This document shows positions 22,095 to 33,466 of a stretch of DNA of 64,000 nucleotides, in pieces (position 1 is the first letter of the stretch; each line of letters opens with the position of its first letter). Under the pieces are notes generated by a model that saw nothing but the letters and a program-made list of their open reading frames with translations, searched no databases and was not told the DNA's origin. The position numbers were made by a program, and so were the translations under genes. Location: NCBI GenBank assembly GCA_934047225.1, contig OW204001.1, positions 10,648,201 through 10,712,200 of the forward strand, written 5' to 3'. The DNA is from Ypsolopha sequella (taxonomy: Eukaryota > Arthropoda > Insecta > Lepidoptera > Ypsolophidae).

Positions 22095-23015
22095 TAAAGT
22101 CATAACAGAATAAATATAGAAGGAAAAATAACTTATTAGCGTCATTTAATTGCACTTATCTATATGAAAATGACATGTTAAAGGCCAAACTGGTCAAGTT
22201 ATAAAGTAATAAATTTGTGGCTTACCTTTTGTAAATTATTTGTGGTGATTTATTGATATTAATTTTGTTTTCCAAATTCCACCAAATGCCAACAAATTAA
22301 CTCTATCGAAATTCTTAATAAACATCGTTAGGTATCATATAAACTAACACTCTGTGACGCAAAGATTAATAAAAAAAAAAAAACTTGCAACTCGCTAAGA
22401 CATGATTTTTAATTTACTTTGTAAAAATTTAATTTAAAAACTAAAGGACATAAAAAAAGCAAAATAATTTTTTACATTTAATTTTAAGAGTTAAATTGCA
22501 AAAGGCAAGAAAATAAAGTGGTTGTTTGAAATAAAAGAAAAGCTGTAAAATTTGTTTTTGTTTACAAATTGAAAGAGATTACAACTCAGACGCGATTCTT
22601 CCAACTTTTAATGTAAAAGGATGGCCTTTCGGCGCAGAAAAAGGAGCGTTAAATATATTGTTGCACGAACGAACAGCTTTAGGGGTTCCATAATAAACCG
22701 GAAACCCTGTAACTTCTACTTCTTCGATCTTCCCGCCAAGTCTGTCCAATGATCACGTCACTCGTATAGGGCAAACTCTGCATGTCTCATGTTTTATTTG
22801 AATTAAACGTACATTAGTAACAAATCTAAAATAACAATAGATTTAGATCGCGTCTTGTGTATTTAGATGGGTTAACAAGCAAATCCCAAACTTTTTAGGA
22901 TATCAAGAAACTTTGTCTCGACTTTATTCTTTTATATACGGACTTAATCTCCTGGGTTCATTTAAACAGAACCATTGCCAAATAAATTGGATTCATGCGA
23001 AAAGTAAAAATATAA
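22095..23015. other. No feature recognised
   Basis: AT-rich; nothing supported. Confidence 0.4.
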
Positions 23016-23444
23016 ATTTTCAATGCAAGTGCTCGTAAAGGCCCACTTTTAATGCATCAAAACCGAACAGAAAGTTGATTATTTTTCCCTAGGGCTTTAT
23101 TATTTTTTTTTTTTATTTATTTACAAAAAGTTGGCTAACCTGCAACCTTTCCTGTGTTCCATAAATGTTGTACTTTTTTTTTCTTCACTGTTTAACGGCT
23201 CTGGATACAGTCCTTTTGAGCCAATCATTTACTTGCAAAATTGTAACAATGTAACTTTCAACTTTAATAATTAAACTGTTTTCTTTGATTATATTTGTTT
23301 TATTTCCTCACACTATGCATTGAAAAACGAAGTTTGACGGGTGTAAGAGCAATAAATTACTCGGTTACGTTTAAAACACTCGCTACGCTCGTGTTTTAAA
23401 TCGTCCTCGTAATTTATTCCTTTTTGCCCTTGTAGCATAAACTA
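23016..23444 (-). repeat. 400-bp foldback repeat, full copy (family D)
   Basis: Opposite-strand copy of the 13.8-kb repeat. It runs from TTTTCAATGCAAGTGCTCG through CTATGCATTGAAAA to TTGTAGCATAAACTA. The hairpin core here is CTCGCTACGCTCGTG. The two joined inverted-repeat units are both intact. Confidence 0.8.
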
Positions 23445-23995
23445 ATATTATGATAATATGGTAACACTTCTGAAAAAATATGGTATGTAATAGTGTTTTA
23501 AAGCTGGTTAGGACTGAACCTGCACAAAGGGTAGGACGTGGACTTGACTGGATTTTTCTTTATTTATTCGGTTCGCAGGTGTTTTTAAAGTTTATGTTTT
23601 GTGGGATTGTTTTGTTTAGATATTGTTCAATGGTAAAGTGTTTTAGTGTTTTGTTTTAGGAAATTATTCTCGCGTATAAGAAACAGCATGAAAATATTGT
23701 TCAAATTCAAACTGTTTTAGCCTAAAATTAAGTAAAATTGGTCGTTTCTCTGAAACCACTAATGGTATTTGTATGGGTCTTGCTTCAAAAATGTATTCAT
23801 GGATATTTTTTCCGTTCATTGCATCCATGTGAAACGTTATTTTCTCCCATTTTGTGCTATCCGGAGAGATCTATTATTTCAATATAGTTTCTGTCGATAT
23901 TTGTAACGAGACAGGTTGACTCAAGGTCGTCGGCGACTACCTGCCCCTTAACAGTTGCTTTAAAAGCATATTTGTTTAAACATCTCCTTATTTTT
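23445..23995. other. No feature recognised
   Basis: Nothing supported. Confidence 0.4.
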
Positions 23996-23997
23996 AA

Positions 23998-24370
23998 CCG
24001 ACTTCAAAAAAGGAGGAGGTTCTCGATTCGAACGTTTTTTTTTTTTAGGCTTTTTTACCCTTTAACTCCGTCATTTCTGAACCGATTTGAATAATTCTTT
24101 TTTATTTGGAAGAGTGTACTTCCAAGTAGGTCCCGTTTTGAGTTTGTTACCTGGTAAGGTACGCTTTGTACCTGGGTGCTGATTAAAGGCGACGTATTTC
24201 CTACGATATAGCAACATAAAAACCAATATAAGAGCGCTGACTTCTAGATAACATAATGTTTCAGAAAGAAAGAAGTCGGCAAAAGTGTTGCTTCGGTACC
24301 ATCGGTCTTTATATAATTATTATTAACTTTTTAGTGAATGACTGCTGTTACTATTGAAGTCGGTTACTAT
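23998..24370. mobile_element. Repeat bounded by AACCGACTTCAA ends
   Basis: AACCGACTTCAAAAAAGGAG at the left and TTGAAGTCGGTT at the right form short inverted ends. I recognise the opening as very common in Lepidoptera. A scrap, TTTTTTGAAGTCGGTTAAAA, lies at 52.13 kb. The mechanism of movement is unknown. Confidence 0.6.
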
Positions 24371-24483
24371 TTTTTTGTTAAAATTTTTATTAGTTTATTA
24401 ATAACTCAGGCTGGTTTATGAATATCTATTGAACTGTCACTTTTCTGTTCCATATTTAATCAAAACGCTGGTTTTACTTATTA

Positions 24484-24514
24484 ATCATTCATTCATTCAT
24501 TCATTCATTCATTC
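24484..24514. repeat. Microsatellite (ATTC)n
   Basis: About seven to eight tandem copies of ATTC with no interruption. Confidence 0.95.
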
Positions 24515-24530
24515 AATTATTATTATTGAT

Positions 24531-24747
24531 AACAGCTTTATCACTCACGTATAATTATTGTTGACTATATGCCAACTGTTTCAACGATACAATTTCAGTA
24601 TTTTCAAGGCGAGTATCGTTCTAAGAACGACGTCGCGGTATTTACCCTCGTTCTCAAACGACACTTGCCTTGAGAATGCCGAAATTGTATCGATGAAACA
24701 GTTTGCATACGTTCAACAATAATCATAAATGAGTGTTAAAGCCGTTA
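24531..24747. mobile_element. Foldback MITE, 217 bp
   Basis: The arms are about 85 bp: GCTTTATCACTCACGTATAA pairs with GCTTTAACACTCATTTATGA read from the right, and both arms contain TGTTTCA.CGATACAATTTC. The centre is a CpG-bearing loop with CGACGTCGCGG. It directly follows the ATTC microsatellite. Confidence 0.8.
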
Positions 24748-24823
24748 AATAATAATTAGATTTTATTTGCATTTCAACAAACCATCCATAAACTGAAAAA
24801 TTTTACTCACTAAAATAAATATA

Positions 24824-24990
24824 AATATATCATCATGACATGAATCCCTGAGGGGGTGTCAGAGGTGTTCTAAGAGTGAACTGTGAATTGCAAGTCACAG
24901 TCCACGCTCGGTACACCCGCTTTCACTGACGATTATTACGTCCCAACGTGGTGGATGGTGATGGTGACCCCTATCGCCGTACTTCGGGTG
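24824..24990 (-). repeat. SINE, 5'-truncated copy (family S)
   Basis: From the tail CATCATGACATGAATCCC to ATCGCCGTACTTCGGG on the body side. It contains CGTCCCAACGTGGTGGATGG. No tRNA-like head is present. Confidence 0.8.
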
Positions 24991-25415
24991 AAATTTTACT
25001 CAATATGTTTTGTTAAAAGCTATTGATGCATCCCCATCTCAATAAAAAGGGTACAAAAGAGTGTAAACTTGAATTAGATACGATACATAAAAGCAAAATA
25101 AAAATGCTAACACAATTTAAGCCTACGAAACATTTTTATCATCCACATTCAACTATAAAATCAACATTTTGTCATGCAAATTTAGACCTTTTGTATAGAA
25201 AGTGAAATATTATTCAGAATTCAGCTAAAGTACTTAAAATTGATGAATATCATCTAGGGTGAGGCAAAGACCCGATAGGTCATGAAAAGCTGGCTGAATT
25301 ATATTCGTTTTTAGCTAACTGGCACCAAAAAAGAGTGACCTCTAGAAAAATCTTTGAAGCGGTGTTATTGAGCAGTGACCGTAAATATTCCGGTGATATT
25401 TTCGGTATCTCAGAA
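24991..25415. other. No feature recognised
   Basis: A 60-codon plus-strand open stretch at 25023-25205 shows no known motif and is treated as chance. Confidence 0.35.
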
Positions 25416-25418
25416 GGT

Positions 25419-25615
25419 TAAGGTTGGGCCATCCCGCGGCCCTACCACGTACCTTCAAGCAAATGCATGTGAAATTCAACGCGTGCAAAAGAGATGGCAT
25501 GTTAGGCGGGCGTCGTCGCACGCACGTCAAATTTCAATCTCAAGTTGATGTTGATGAAAATCAGAATTACGTGGTAGACCCGCCGCTCAGCTACCATACA
25601 AATGCTTTAGGTGTT
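25419..25615. mobile_element. MITE nested in another repeat
   Basis: The outer motif GGGCCATCCCGC is split from its continuation CTCAGCTACCATACAAATGC by a 150-bp element (about 25436-25587) with TACCACGT and ACGTGGTAGA ends. Its core (GCGTGCAAAAGAGATGGCAT) is the same as in the 14.55-kb MITE. The uninterrupted outer motif is at 5.07 kb, so the insertion is clear. Confidence 0.75.
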
Positions 25616-25864
25616 ATTTTTCATTTTTTTTTCATTTATTGAGATACATAAAACATTGATGGTAGACGATATTATAGGTGCAGTTCTGATGTATGTTCCT
25701 TATAAATGTATACATCCTTCGAAAATTAATATTAGAAAATATATAAAAGAAAACAATGGTAACTTCTAAAATAATACGCATGACAGTAGAGCTCAAGATA
25801 AAAATAAGAACTTATAAAATTAATACAATGGTGTAACTTTTACAATTTTCTGTTTTTTTGGCGT

Positions 25865-26320
25865 AAATTATCACTCTGTATCTTATCGTAGATGTCGTAA
25901 AAGGCGACTATGGGATTACAAAGGGTATATGCCAATAATCTATACATTTCGTTGTAGTAGTGAGGGTCATAAGGTCATCGGATCTTGGCCCTGAATGCAG
26001 GGACGACCGCAGGCCCCTTAACGGTTTTACTGGTGGTAGATTTTGGCTGTGGCTTGTCACCACCCTCATGACGAAACCATCTCTGACAAAACTATGCCAC
26101 TAAGCGACTCTTTGTGTTCCGGCATGACGTCATGTGTAGCCGTACCGGGTGGTTACAGACAGTTACGTAGTATCAGTCATTCGTGCGTTACCACTTTCCG
26201 TAGATTTTTGCCCTGAAGTCCCTGAAAATACGGATTACGCCTCGCCTGCTATCACTCTTCCAGTTTCTAGGCGAGTGCTCCTCATCCTAGATATTATTAT
26301 CGCTTCCCATCAGGCGTAAA
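25865..26320 (+). repeat. Dispersed repeat, probably old LINE 3' region
   Basis: It includes GTCGTAAAAGGCGACTATGG, GGCTTGTCACCACCCTCATG, CATGACGTCATG and ACTTTCCGTAGATTTTTGCC. Part of it matches the 18.3-kb repeat on the other strand. I recognise the AAAAGGCGACTA motif from lepidopteran LINE tails, without a database check. Confidence 0.55.
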
Positions 26321-26364
26321 ACCATTATAGGTAGAATACAAATTTAAAACTAGACTTCATTTAT

Positions 26365-26560
26365 CTCCAACTAGCTTTTGCCCGCGGCTTCGCCCGCGCA
26401 GATTTCATTTGCATTTTCCTGGGATAAAAAGTAGCCTAACACTCACCAGCCCAAAAACTATCTCTATGCAAAAATCACGTCGATCCGTTGCTCCGTTGCT
26501 TCGTGAAATAAGGACAAACCAACAAACACATGTCATTTTCGCACTTATAATACCGAAGGT
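26365..26560. repeat. Widespread lepidopteran repeat (RTE-like tail)
   Basis: It opens CTAGCTTTTGCCCGCGGCTT, passes TAAAAAGTAGCC and AAAATCACGTCGATCCGTTG, and ends in GTCATTTTCGCACTTATAAT. I recognise this arrangement from many lepidopteran genomes. It is non-coding and there is a single clear copy here. Confidence 0.6.
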
Positions 26561-26672
26561 ATTTCAAACCCATACCAGAGAATATAAAGTATTACCCATA
26601 CTACCCATTCTCAATTCTGTGTAACTTACAGTTTATATTATAATAAATTTTCACAATTTATTTATCCGATTG

Positions 26673-26766
26673 AAATTTATTATTTTCATAAACACTTAAG
26701 AATATTGAATTACATCTTTAGTTATGTAATTCAATATTCTTAAGTGTTTATTAAAATAATAAATTT
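26673..26766. repeat. Near-perfect 94-bp palindrome
   Basis: AATTTATTATTTTCATAAAC ... CACTTAAGAATATTGAATTA pairs almost without mismatch with the other arm, leaving an 8-base loop (about 26716-26723). The arms are about 42 bp. It lies in the region expected to be the 3' UTR of the adjacent minus-strand LINE tail. The low divergence suggests recent formation. Confidence 0.9.
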
Positions 26767-26809
26767 AAAAGGTTAAAATAACGGAACAAAAATAATCTTA
26801 AAAAAATAA

Positions 26810-26949
26810 TTATAAAGAGAAAATTGCCTCTAGATCACTGCCCTGCGGGAGAGTGCCCAAAATACTTGCCACATTACCTCTCTGTATGGCAAGACTTATA
26901 CGCTGGCCTAGATAAGAGCCAGCTTGCCGGTCGCCGCTAGTATCCACAA
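26810..26949 (-). pseudogene. 5'-truncated RLE LINE copy, last 45 codons
   Basis: The minus strand reads DTSGDRQAGSYLGQRISLAI, then QRGNVASILGTLPQGS, and ends IFSL and a stop with no frame break. It aligns with the end of the 57-59-kb LINE and with the 14.3- and 43.4-kb tails. It is closer to the long copy in GNVASILGTLP. A fragment only. Confidence 0.88.
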
Positions 26950-27810
26950 ATTATAATTATAGGTACTTAGCAATAACGTAACTTATTTACTTAAGGCGAT
27001 TACCGTCGCCAAATTAGCAGCTCTATGTTCGTCGGTACGAATATCGACGGAATTGACATAGAAATAAAATTCATATCAGCGCGTAATGCATAGTGGTTGT
27101 TACGACGCTCGCTGCGTCCTTGAGAGGGTGAAATAGGAGAAAATAATACTTTTCACATGGAATTATCTTATGTTATGTTTATAGCTTTCAAGTTTATCTA
27201 TTGCTCAAAGCATAAATTAATTAAATCAACTGAGCCGCTTAGGAGCAGTAGGGAATTTAAGCCAAAAAAATATCATTCGGTAGAAATTTGTTTTCATATA
27301 GAAGTTTTGGTGGTATGAAAAATAAAAATGTTGCATATGTTGTCTTAAAGTTAATAATTTATAATACATTTTTTCAATATTTTTGGTTTGGCCATAAACG
27401 AGGAGTAGGCTTTAGAAAGTACCCATTTGGCGATACTAAGGCCCTTAAGTCTGAAAGCCACTAAAACTAATCTTTATTTAAATCTAAGTACGGACCAAGT
27501 TGAAATGACTGAAAATACTTAACGTAAGATCTAAATCTAAAGTTAACAATTAAATTATAGAGTACGTATTTTGGATAACTCATTTTGTTATTTTGGTAGA
27601 ACAATGGAAGCGATTTATAGTAGCCTCTAAATCTATTTGATATCCATGAGCAAAGCTAAAGGTTAAAATCTCATCTCTTTCTGGCCTCCAGGCTTTAAGA
27701 GAAAATGCATTTTTAAAATTTCCGTAAAGAAAAAAGTTTAATCCAAAATTGGTATTCCCTATCCAGTAAAATTCATTTATGTTGTTAGAGGTCACTTCAT
27801 GAAGTGAAAA
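26950..27810. other. No feature recognised
   Basis: AT-rich; nothing supported. A 77-codon minus-strand open stretch near 27580-27813 has no recognised motif. Confidence 0.4.
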
Positions 27811-28045
27811 CATGTCATCACGACATGAATCCCCGAGATAGTGTCAGAGGTGTTCCCGAGTGTGAACTGTGTAATACATGTCACAGTTCACACTTGACAC
27901 ACCCGCTTTTCACCGAAGATTAATATTACGTCCCAAACGATGACGAGCCCTATTTCCGTACTTTGGGCACAAATGGACCAACAGCTTAACGTGTATCTAA
28001 AGCACGCAGATCCACTACTTCCGGCTTAAAGCAACGCCGCGAAGA
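27811..28045 (-). repeat. SINE copy with extended 5' part (family S)
   Basis: The tail CATCACGACATGAATCCC and the body up to CCGTACTTTGGGCAC are as in the other copies. Beyond that, about 70 bp (to AAGCAACGCCGC) occupy the head position. That head does not show clear A and B boxes and differs from the 56.3-kb head. Confidence 0.7.
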
Positions 28046-28920
28046 ATTTGCACTTTTAGGGGCTTGGTAACATCCTCCCCGGTGGGTCATCCCCGGTACC
28101 GGGGAGGATGGGAAAAAAAGTCTCATAAACGGGGCACAGATCAATTGCCATCGCAGTGCCAAATAGTATCCAATGTTTAAGCTTTATTACCAAATCTAAG
28201 CCAAAGATTTAGTTTTTTATTAGTAAGAAGATAAAATAGAGAAAAACGATGTTAGGGCCTTAGTTAAGCCCCAATGCAGAGTGTACACTTAGAATCAATA
28301 ACAACTAGCTTTTGTGTACAATCAAGTATATTTTTATAAAATAACCTAAGCAATGTACACAATGTATTTTCGCAAGACAATCAGTCACATCATTTATCAC
28401 GTCTACAAACAGTCACTCTATTCTTTTTTTAAATTGTGTTGCATAAAACAATCGAGAAAACAGTCTTATATAAAAAGCTTTCGTATCGAAGAGTAAAGTA
28501 ATCTCTTATGTAGCTGACGACCGCTCATTTAAAAGGTTTTTCTTTCGCTAACATTAACTTTATCTTATTTATCAGTATTTAATTTAAATAGCTTCTTCAA
28601 TCAAGTGTTTATTCAATCGGAAACAAAACCGTTTATCTCTTTTACACGTTCGAGAATTTGTGGGGGTGATAAGGATGGGTACATTTTATCTTGGTGGATA
28701 GTGCCAAATCAATAGAGGCTTTAGAATTAGGGCACTCAGTAGTAGAGCTGTCATCAGTTTTGGTACTGTTTATTGTACATGTTTTGTAAGATACCTTTTT
28801 TTACACGATAATTTTTTTAAAATATCTCCCAATACTAGAAATCCTCAAAATAGGTCTAGTAAAAAAAAAACATAATTATGATACTATGAATAAACAGGAG
28901 GCAATCTGCTCGTGGCATAC
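28046..28920. other. No gene recognised; one GC-rich hairpin
   Basis: CATCCTCCCCGG and CCGGGGAGGATG (about 28071-28109) form a strong short stem. No tract of T residues follows, and no gene ends here. Confidence 0.45.
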
Positions 28921-28978
28921 TAAAAAAGCCGGTCAAGTGCGAGTAGGACTCGCGCTCTGAGGGTTCCGTACCATTTAA
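28921..28978 (+). repeat. Family Q/P end fragment
   Basis: GCCGGTCAAGTGCGAGTAGG, then GAGGGTTCCGTACC, is the 5' end shared by the 45.4-, 48.1- and 63.2-kb repeats. Only about 55 bp are present. Confidence 0.8.
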
Positions 28979-29790
28979 ATAAGTTAATAAACTTAAATAA
29001 TTTAAACATAAATAAACTTATCATTACCTACAAAATTTATGAAGCATAGCTGCAAAATTAAGTTGGTTGATTATTCTGGGACCAAACCTTAAAACTACAT
29101 TATAAATCAGCGTTTTCAGTATTTTTGATTAAATATAGTATATGGGGTACATAATAAACACAATTTACGAATTCCCAACTATTTTGGTCTTTGAGATAGA
29201 CCAGGCATCAAAAATGGTCTAAAAGTTACAACTTGATAGCCTCCCATTTCTTTATTTTTGAAGATAAAAGAAAAATAAAAAAACACATTTATACTCTACT
29301 AATGAGTTATAGATAATGACTTTTTACAGCTTTACATTTTCATGTACCTATCATGGCTCCCTATATTTCTCAGGCTCCCCTGAGAAAATAATTTAATTAC
29401 ATTTCAAATTAAATATTTGGTTTTGGGTCAACATTTTACATACATAATATAATTTTAGCTGGGAAATCGCATCATCATCAATTACAACTTTCTGCCCACT
29501 GCTGTGTTCAATGGATGTTTGATACAATTGTATTTTCAAGCAGTAACACATCTTTTCATTACATGTGCTTTGAAAACAAGTTGTGTTTATCACAATATGC
29601 GGGAGGTAAATGCGATTTAGAACGCTAGGGAAGTAAGTAGATCTGAAAATCGAACGAGGCTCCTTTCTTTGTTTTTTGAGACAAGACCTCATATTTTAGG
29701 CAAGACGCTTAAAAATGACACAATGAAATTGGTTTTATTTTTAAAACGATCGCACTAGCCAGCAAGCAAATCGCAAGAAAAAAGAAAAAG
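28979..29790. other. No gene recognised
   Basis: A 99-codon minus-strand open stretch (29393-29692) has several cysteines but no pattern I recognise. Function unknown; probably chance. Confidence 0.35.
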
Positions 29791-29795
29791 GAAAA

Positions 29796-30070
29796 TTGGC
29801 AAATCATGTTGAAAACGTTGTTGGAAATGTATTTTTTAACGAAAAATTTATGAATTCAAGTGATAATGATGATTTTGATTTGACGCCTGAGTCGATAAAA
29901 CTACATGCAAAAACAGTTGTAGAAATCCTGGTACCTAAGATTTCAAAAGAGAGACATTTGAGAACCTATGATGATTTTATCAAGTGGCGGACTAAAAAGA
30001 AAGTAAAATCTTTGTCGGAAAGTCTACTTTTCGTAAGTTGTTTTTTATTTCCTTGCATTAGTGATGAAAA
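29796..30070 (+). pseudogene. Crypton-like tyrosine recombinase N-terminal exon
   Basis: It reads DFDLTPESIKLHAKTVVEIL, then KISKERHLRTYDDFIKWRTK and KKVKSLSESLLF. LTPES...A....LP.KS..RYL..Y..F..W...KKVKSFSE is the pattern I associate with the N-terminal SAM-like domain of Crypton-type or phage-integrase-like recombinases in insects. Directly after SLLF comes TTTTCGTAAGTT, a strong 5' splice site, so this may be an exon. No catalytic R-H-R-Y part was found. There is no in-frame ATG at the left edge; the frame stays open and lysine-rich upstream of it. Confidence 0.5.
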
Positions 30071-30074
30071 GTAG

Positions 30075-31445
30075 AGTATTGCAATCGGGTGTAAGTGATC
30101 AATTACACCCTCGAGCCATAAACAACCTCGCTCGCTTGACTCGATCGTGCGCTTAAATATCTCGGGTGTAATGGATGAATTAACTCCCTTGTATAACAAT
30201 CTGCTATTATTAACGTAATCCGTACGATTAACAGAACTTTGTGTGGTTATAAGTTTTGTTCTTCGATAAATACTTACTTTACTTATTTTCCAATTTCTGT
30301 TGGATAGTAAAAGGGTCGAAGCGAAGCGCTTTTATCCATTACTATATTTGGACAGCTTGGAAATACTCACCGGCTTTCTTCACTGGGCGCTGCCAAGTCA
30401 CTCGTGATCTGCCAGGCTTCTTTTTTCCACCTTCATTTTGCTAAGTCAAGGTTAGCATACATGCACGCCGAAAGCCTAGCTTCACAAGCACATATTCAGT
30501 CGCCACCATGTCTCCAATCACGCAAATTGAAAAAAGTCGCTAGTGTTTTCTCACGGATATGGGACAGGTCCCAAATGTTTCTGAAAAGATTTATATTTTA
30601 TTTGTTAGCGCCATCCCTTTTGTACTTCATAGAAGAGTGATTTTATTAATTAGTTATTTCTTTTCCGATCTCGAAAGTTCTTTTTCCTCTTAATGGACGC
30701 GTGTTCTCTAGTGAAATTTCAGTATTTTTAATAGTAACTGGTTAATTATATAGCAAAGCACAAAACTTTTTGAGTTTTTTAGATATTCCTACTGTAACCG
30801 AAGTTCGCAATAGCGATATTTATCACTTTTGATATGAAATCGTGTCTGATGACTTCACGTAACATGCCGTTAAGCTCATTTTAATTGCCAATAACTTCGA
30901 AATTTCTTGAGCTATCGAAAAAAATATTTGTCTACTGTTTTTAGCTTTTTATACGGAATTGATTTTCATAAAAATCTCAATGTAGGACACGGGCTCATTA
31001 TAATAAGGGCATTATTAAAAGTTTTGCTTTTGGTTGCTTTTATCTGAGTATTGGAATCTGTTTTGTAACAATTTTCCTTAATTAATTTGCTTCCAATATT
31101 TTTAAGGATAAAAATTCAATTCAATTGAGGTATAGAAACGTTGGAAAAGGTAATCTGGGTTTCAATAAATGGACAAGAACCCGGATGATTAAAATCTGAA
31201 CTTAATCTGAATCTTTGTAAAATAAACTTTTAAAGTGCTAAAAATTTATAATCTTATTTATATCAAAACTAATGAATTTTATTTATTATCGCGTAGTATT
31301 TGAAATCTTTTCGGTTCTCAGGGAAAATCCAAGCTGTCTTTAAGTTTTCTAAGTCAGCAACGACATGTTTATCCTGTAATCTTAACCCTTACGCTCATAC
31401 CAAAATGCGTGAACCACAGATTACAAACGATTAAACAAAACTTAG
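30075..31445. other. No feature recognised
   Basis: Nothing supported. No splice acceptor with a continuing recombinase frame was found downstream of 30030. Confidence 0.4.
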
Positions 31446-31842
31446 TTAACGTTAAAGTTAAACGTTAGTCGCTTAGCAAAAAGTGCATAACTTAACATTG
31501 CATTTCTTGTTCAGAAGTTAAATTTGAAAAACATTTTGGTATGTGGCAGTTAACACCAAAAATTCCGTATTAGTGAGTTTTATAAAGCATGAGTTTGAAA
31601 TTTAATGCACAATTAGTCATGATCTGGTCCAAACCAACGTAAAATGCTGTTTTAACTTTGTTTCGAACAAATCATGACTAATCGTGCATTCAATTTCAAA
31701 CTCATGCTCTATACATCTTATTAATACTGAACTATTGGTGTTAACTGCCTTCATACCATACTACTTTTGAATTTTTAACTTGAAAATACGAAATACAACG
31801 TTAAGTTATGCTCTTTGTGTTAAGCGACTGACGTTTATTAAC
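31446..31842. mobile_element. Long foldback element, 400 bp
   Basis: Two arms of about 190 bp are inverted. TTAGTCGCTTAGCAAAAAGT, GCATAACTTAAC, GGCAGTTAACACCAA and CATGAGTTTGAAATT all recur in reverse on the right. Almost the whole element would fold into a hairpin. No second copy or clear target duplication. Confidence 0.85.
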
Positions 31843-31849
31843 CTAAAGC

Positions 31850-32354
31850 GATTCTTCCTTTGAGTATGAACATGGAAAATTACCAGATCGCGTGTGAGAC
31901 TAACCAGATCATTAGAAGATGTTCTTTCACGAAACAAGCAGAAATAATTAAGGTTAAGGGTTGCTCTATATCTATATAATGTAGGACTTAGTCGGCTTTC
32001 TTTTATGGAAAATACTTAATTTTATAAACTTGACCCACATTTAGTTAATCAATTATTAGATTTTAGGGAACGAAAACCTAAATATGTGTTCATTTGTAAC
32101 TGCACTATGTCTGCGGCGAGAGTGGATATAAAATCAAAGATAAGTGTATGCACAAGTACGTATATTGTACGAATTGTATGCATGCATACACTCATCTTAT
32201 ATACGCGAACGTATATTGTCCGATGGGAGCGGGGAAGCGACTGCCGGGGCTGTGCTAGTTTGCCAACATGTTGCCCGAAATATATCTCAATTTAATTTTC
32301 ATGTTATTTTATTAAGTATACACTAACTACATTTAAAGACAAATTAGTCAATGA
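31850..32354. other. No feature recognised
   Basis: Two overlapping short open stretches near 32086-32326 come from an ATACAC/GTATGT-rich segment and are not credible genes. Confidence 0.4.
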
Positions 32355-32664
32355 TTAAAATAAAATAAAAATAGCCTTTATTTCCCATAACCATAAAAAA
32401 AGTGTTTCCTAATTACTAAATAATCTAATAATTAAAAGATCACAAAAATTCTTTAAAATTATAAATAAGAATTAAGAATTAAGAAATGCTACCTAAAATA
32501 TTTTACTATGTCTCATTGTTTTAGTGCTTTTAGTAGCCCTTTCAACTAGTCATGGGGTATCCATTTTTGGACGTAGGCCTTCTCCAACATTTTCCACTCG
32601 GCTTTGTTCTTTGCTCGTCTGGTCCACGTATTTCCTGCTGCCTCTCCTATGTCATCGCTCCCCC
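32355..32664 (-). pseudogene. RTE-like LINE, last about 40 codons and 3' UTR
   Basis: The minus strand reads DDIGEAAGNTWTRRAKNKAE, then WKMLEKAYVQKW, and stops (32546-32548). W.DDI...AG..W...A..R..W...EAYV..W is the classic end of RTE-clade LINE reverse transcriptase proteins. Downstream on the minus strand lies about 190 bp of UTR ending in an A-rich tail (CTTTATTTTTATTTTATTTT read in reverse). 5'-truncated; not related to the RLE LINE. Confidence 0.8.
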
Positions 32665-32875
32665 TGTCAATTTTAAAACGTTTATTTAGTATTATATTAT
32701 TATATTAATTCATTTATCTATAGTATATCTATTATTAAAAAATGAGTGCACCGCCATTTCAGCAATCCTTTTAAACAGTTTCTTCCACCCAAAGTTTGTA
32801 TGGCAGAGTAAGGCCGCCTATTTGTGCTTACATAATAAGTAAGTTAAATTTAAGTGTTTATATTAGGTCTTTATA

Positions 32876-33272
32876 TATGAAATTGCCGTTTTCTATAGGT
32901 ACAGAGAATTTGACGGAAACTCAATTTTTAGTACTAAAATGTTTGCATTTTTTTTAGGAATGACATATCCAAATTATGTATTTTTTTGTGTATGAATGAG
33001 TCAATAATAAGCTAATAGCAACATTAATTTAATTTTTGAAAAGTTTCAGCTGTAAAAAATCATTACGAATCTTAAAATGGAAATGGATGGCATTTAAGAC
33101 GAACTGTTTTTAGAAATTTCATTTTGGTTGTCAAACTGACAATAAAAACAAAATTTAATACGTAGATGTAAAACCTTGAAATCCACTTTCAAACAAAAAA
33201 CAAATAATGGCAATAGCTATTGATTTTCAGGAATTATGGAGTGATGAATCGGCAACTTCATATGTAAAAACC
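32876..33272. mobile_element. mariner-type MITE, second copy
   Basis: Ends GGTCTTTATATATGAAATTG and GGTTTTTACATATGAAGTTG read inward, flanked by TA. The interior matches the 21.0-kb copy in reverse orientation (GGATGGCATTTAAGACGAAC). Confidence 0.85.
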
Positions 33273-33466
33273 TATTATTTCTGTTTCCTTTTTTATGCTG
33301 TAAAAATAAAGTTGTATTGTTGTTGTTGTTCTAGTGTCCTACCAAGAATACTAACTGCTCATCAAATTTGATTCGGCTTGTTTTGGTGAAAAAATAACCA
33401 CGAAAGTTATGTACGGCAGTCGCTCCACTACATTCCGTGGCTGGCCATTCCTAACATACTATACCC

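Noticed and set aside
24484..24747. CRISPR-like array
   Set aside because: The ATTC run is a microsatellite and the rest is a single hairpin; no repeat-spacer structure anywhere in the window.
28071..28109. GC-rich hairpin as a terminator
   Set aside because: Eukaryotic context, no gene upstream and no T run.
29393..29692. 99-codon minus-strand frame with several cysteines
   Set aside because: No spacing typical of a known zinc-binding or secreted family, no signal peptide; cannot be supported.
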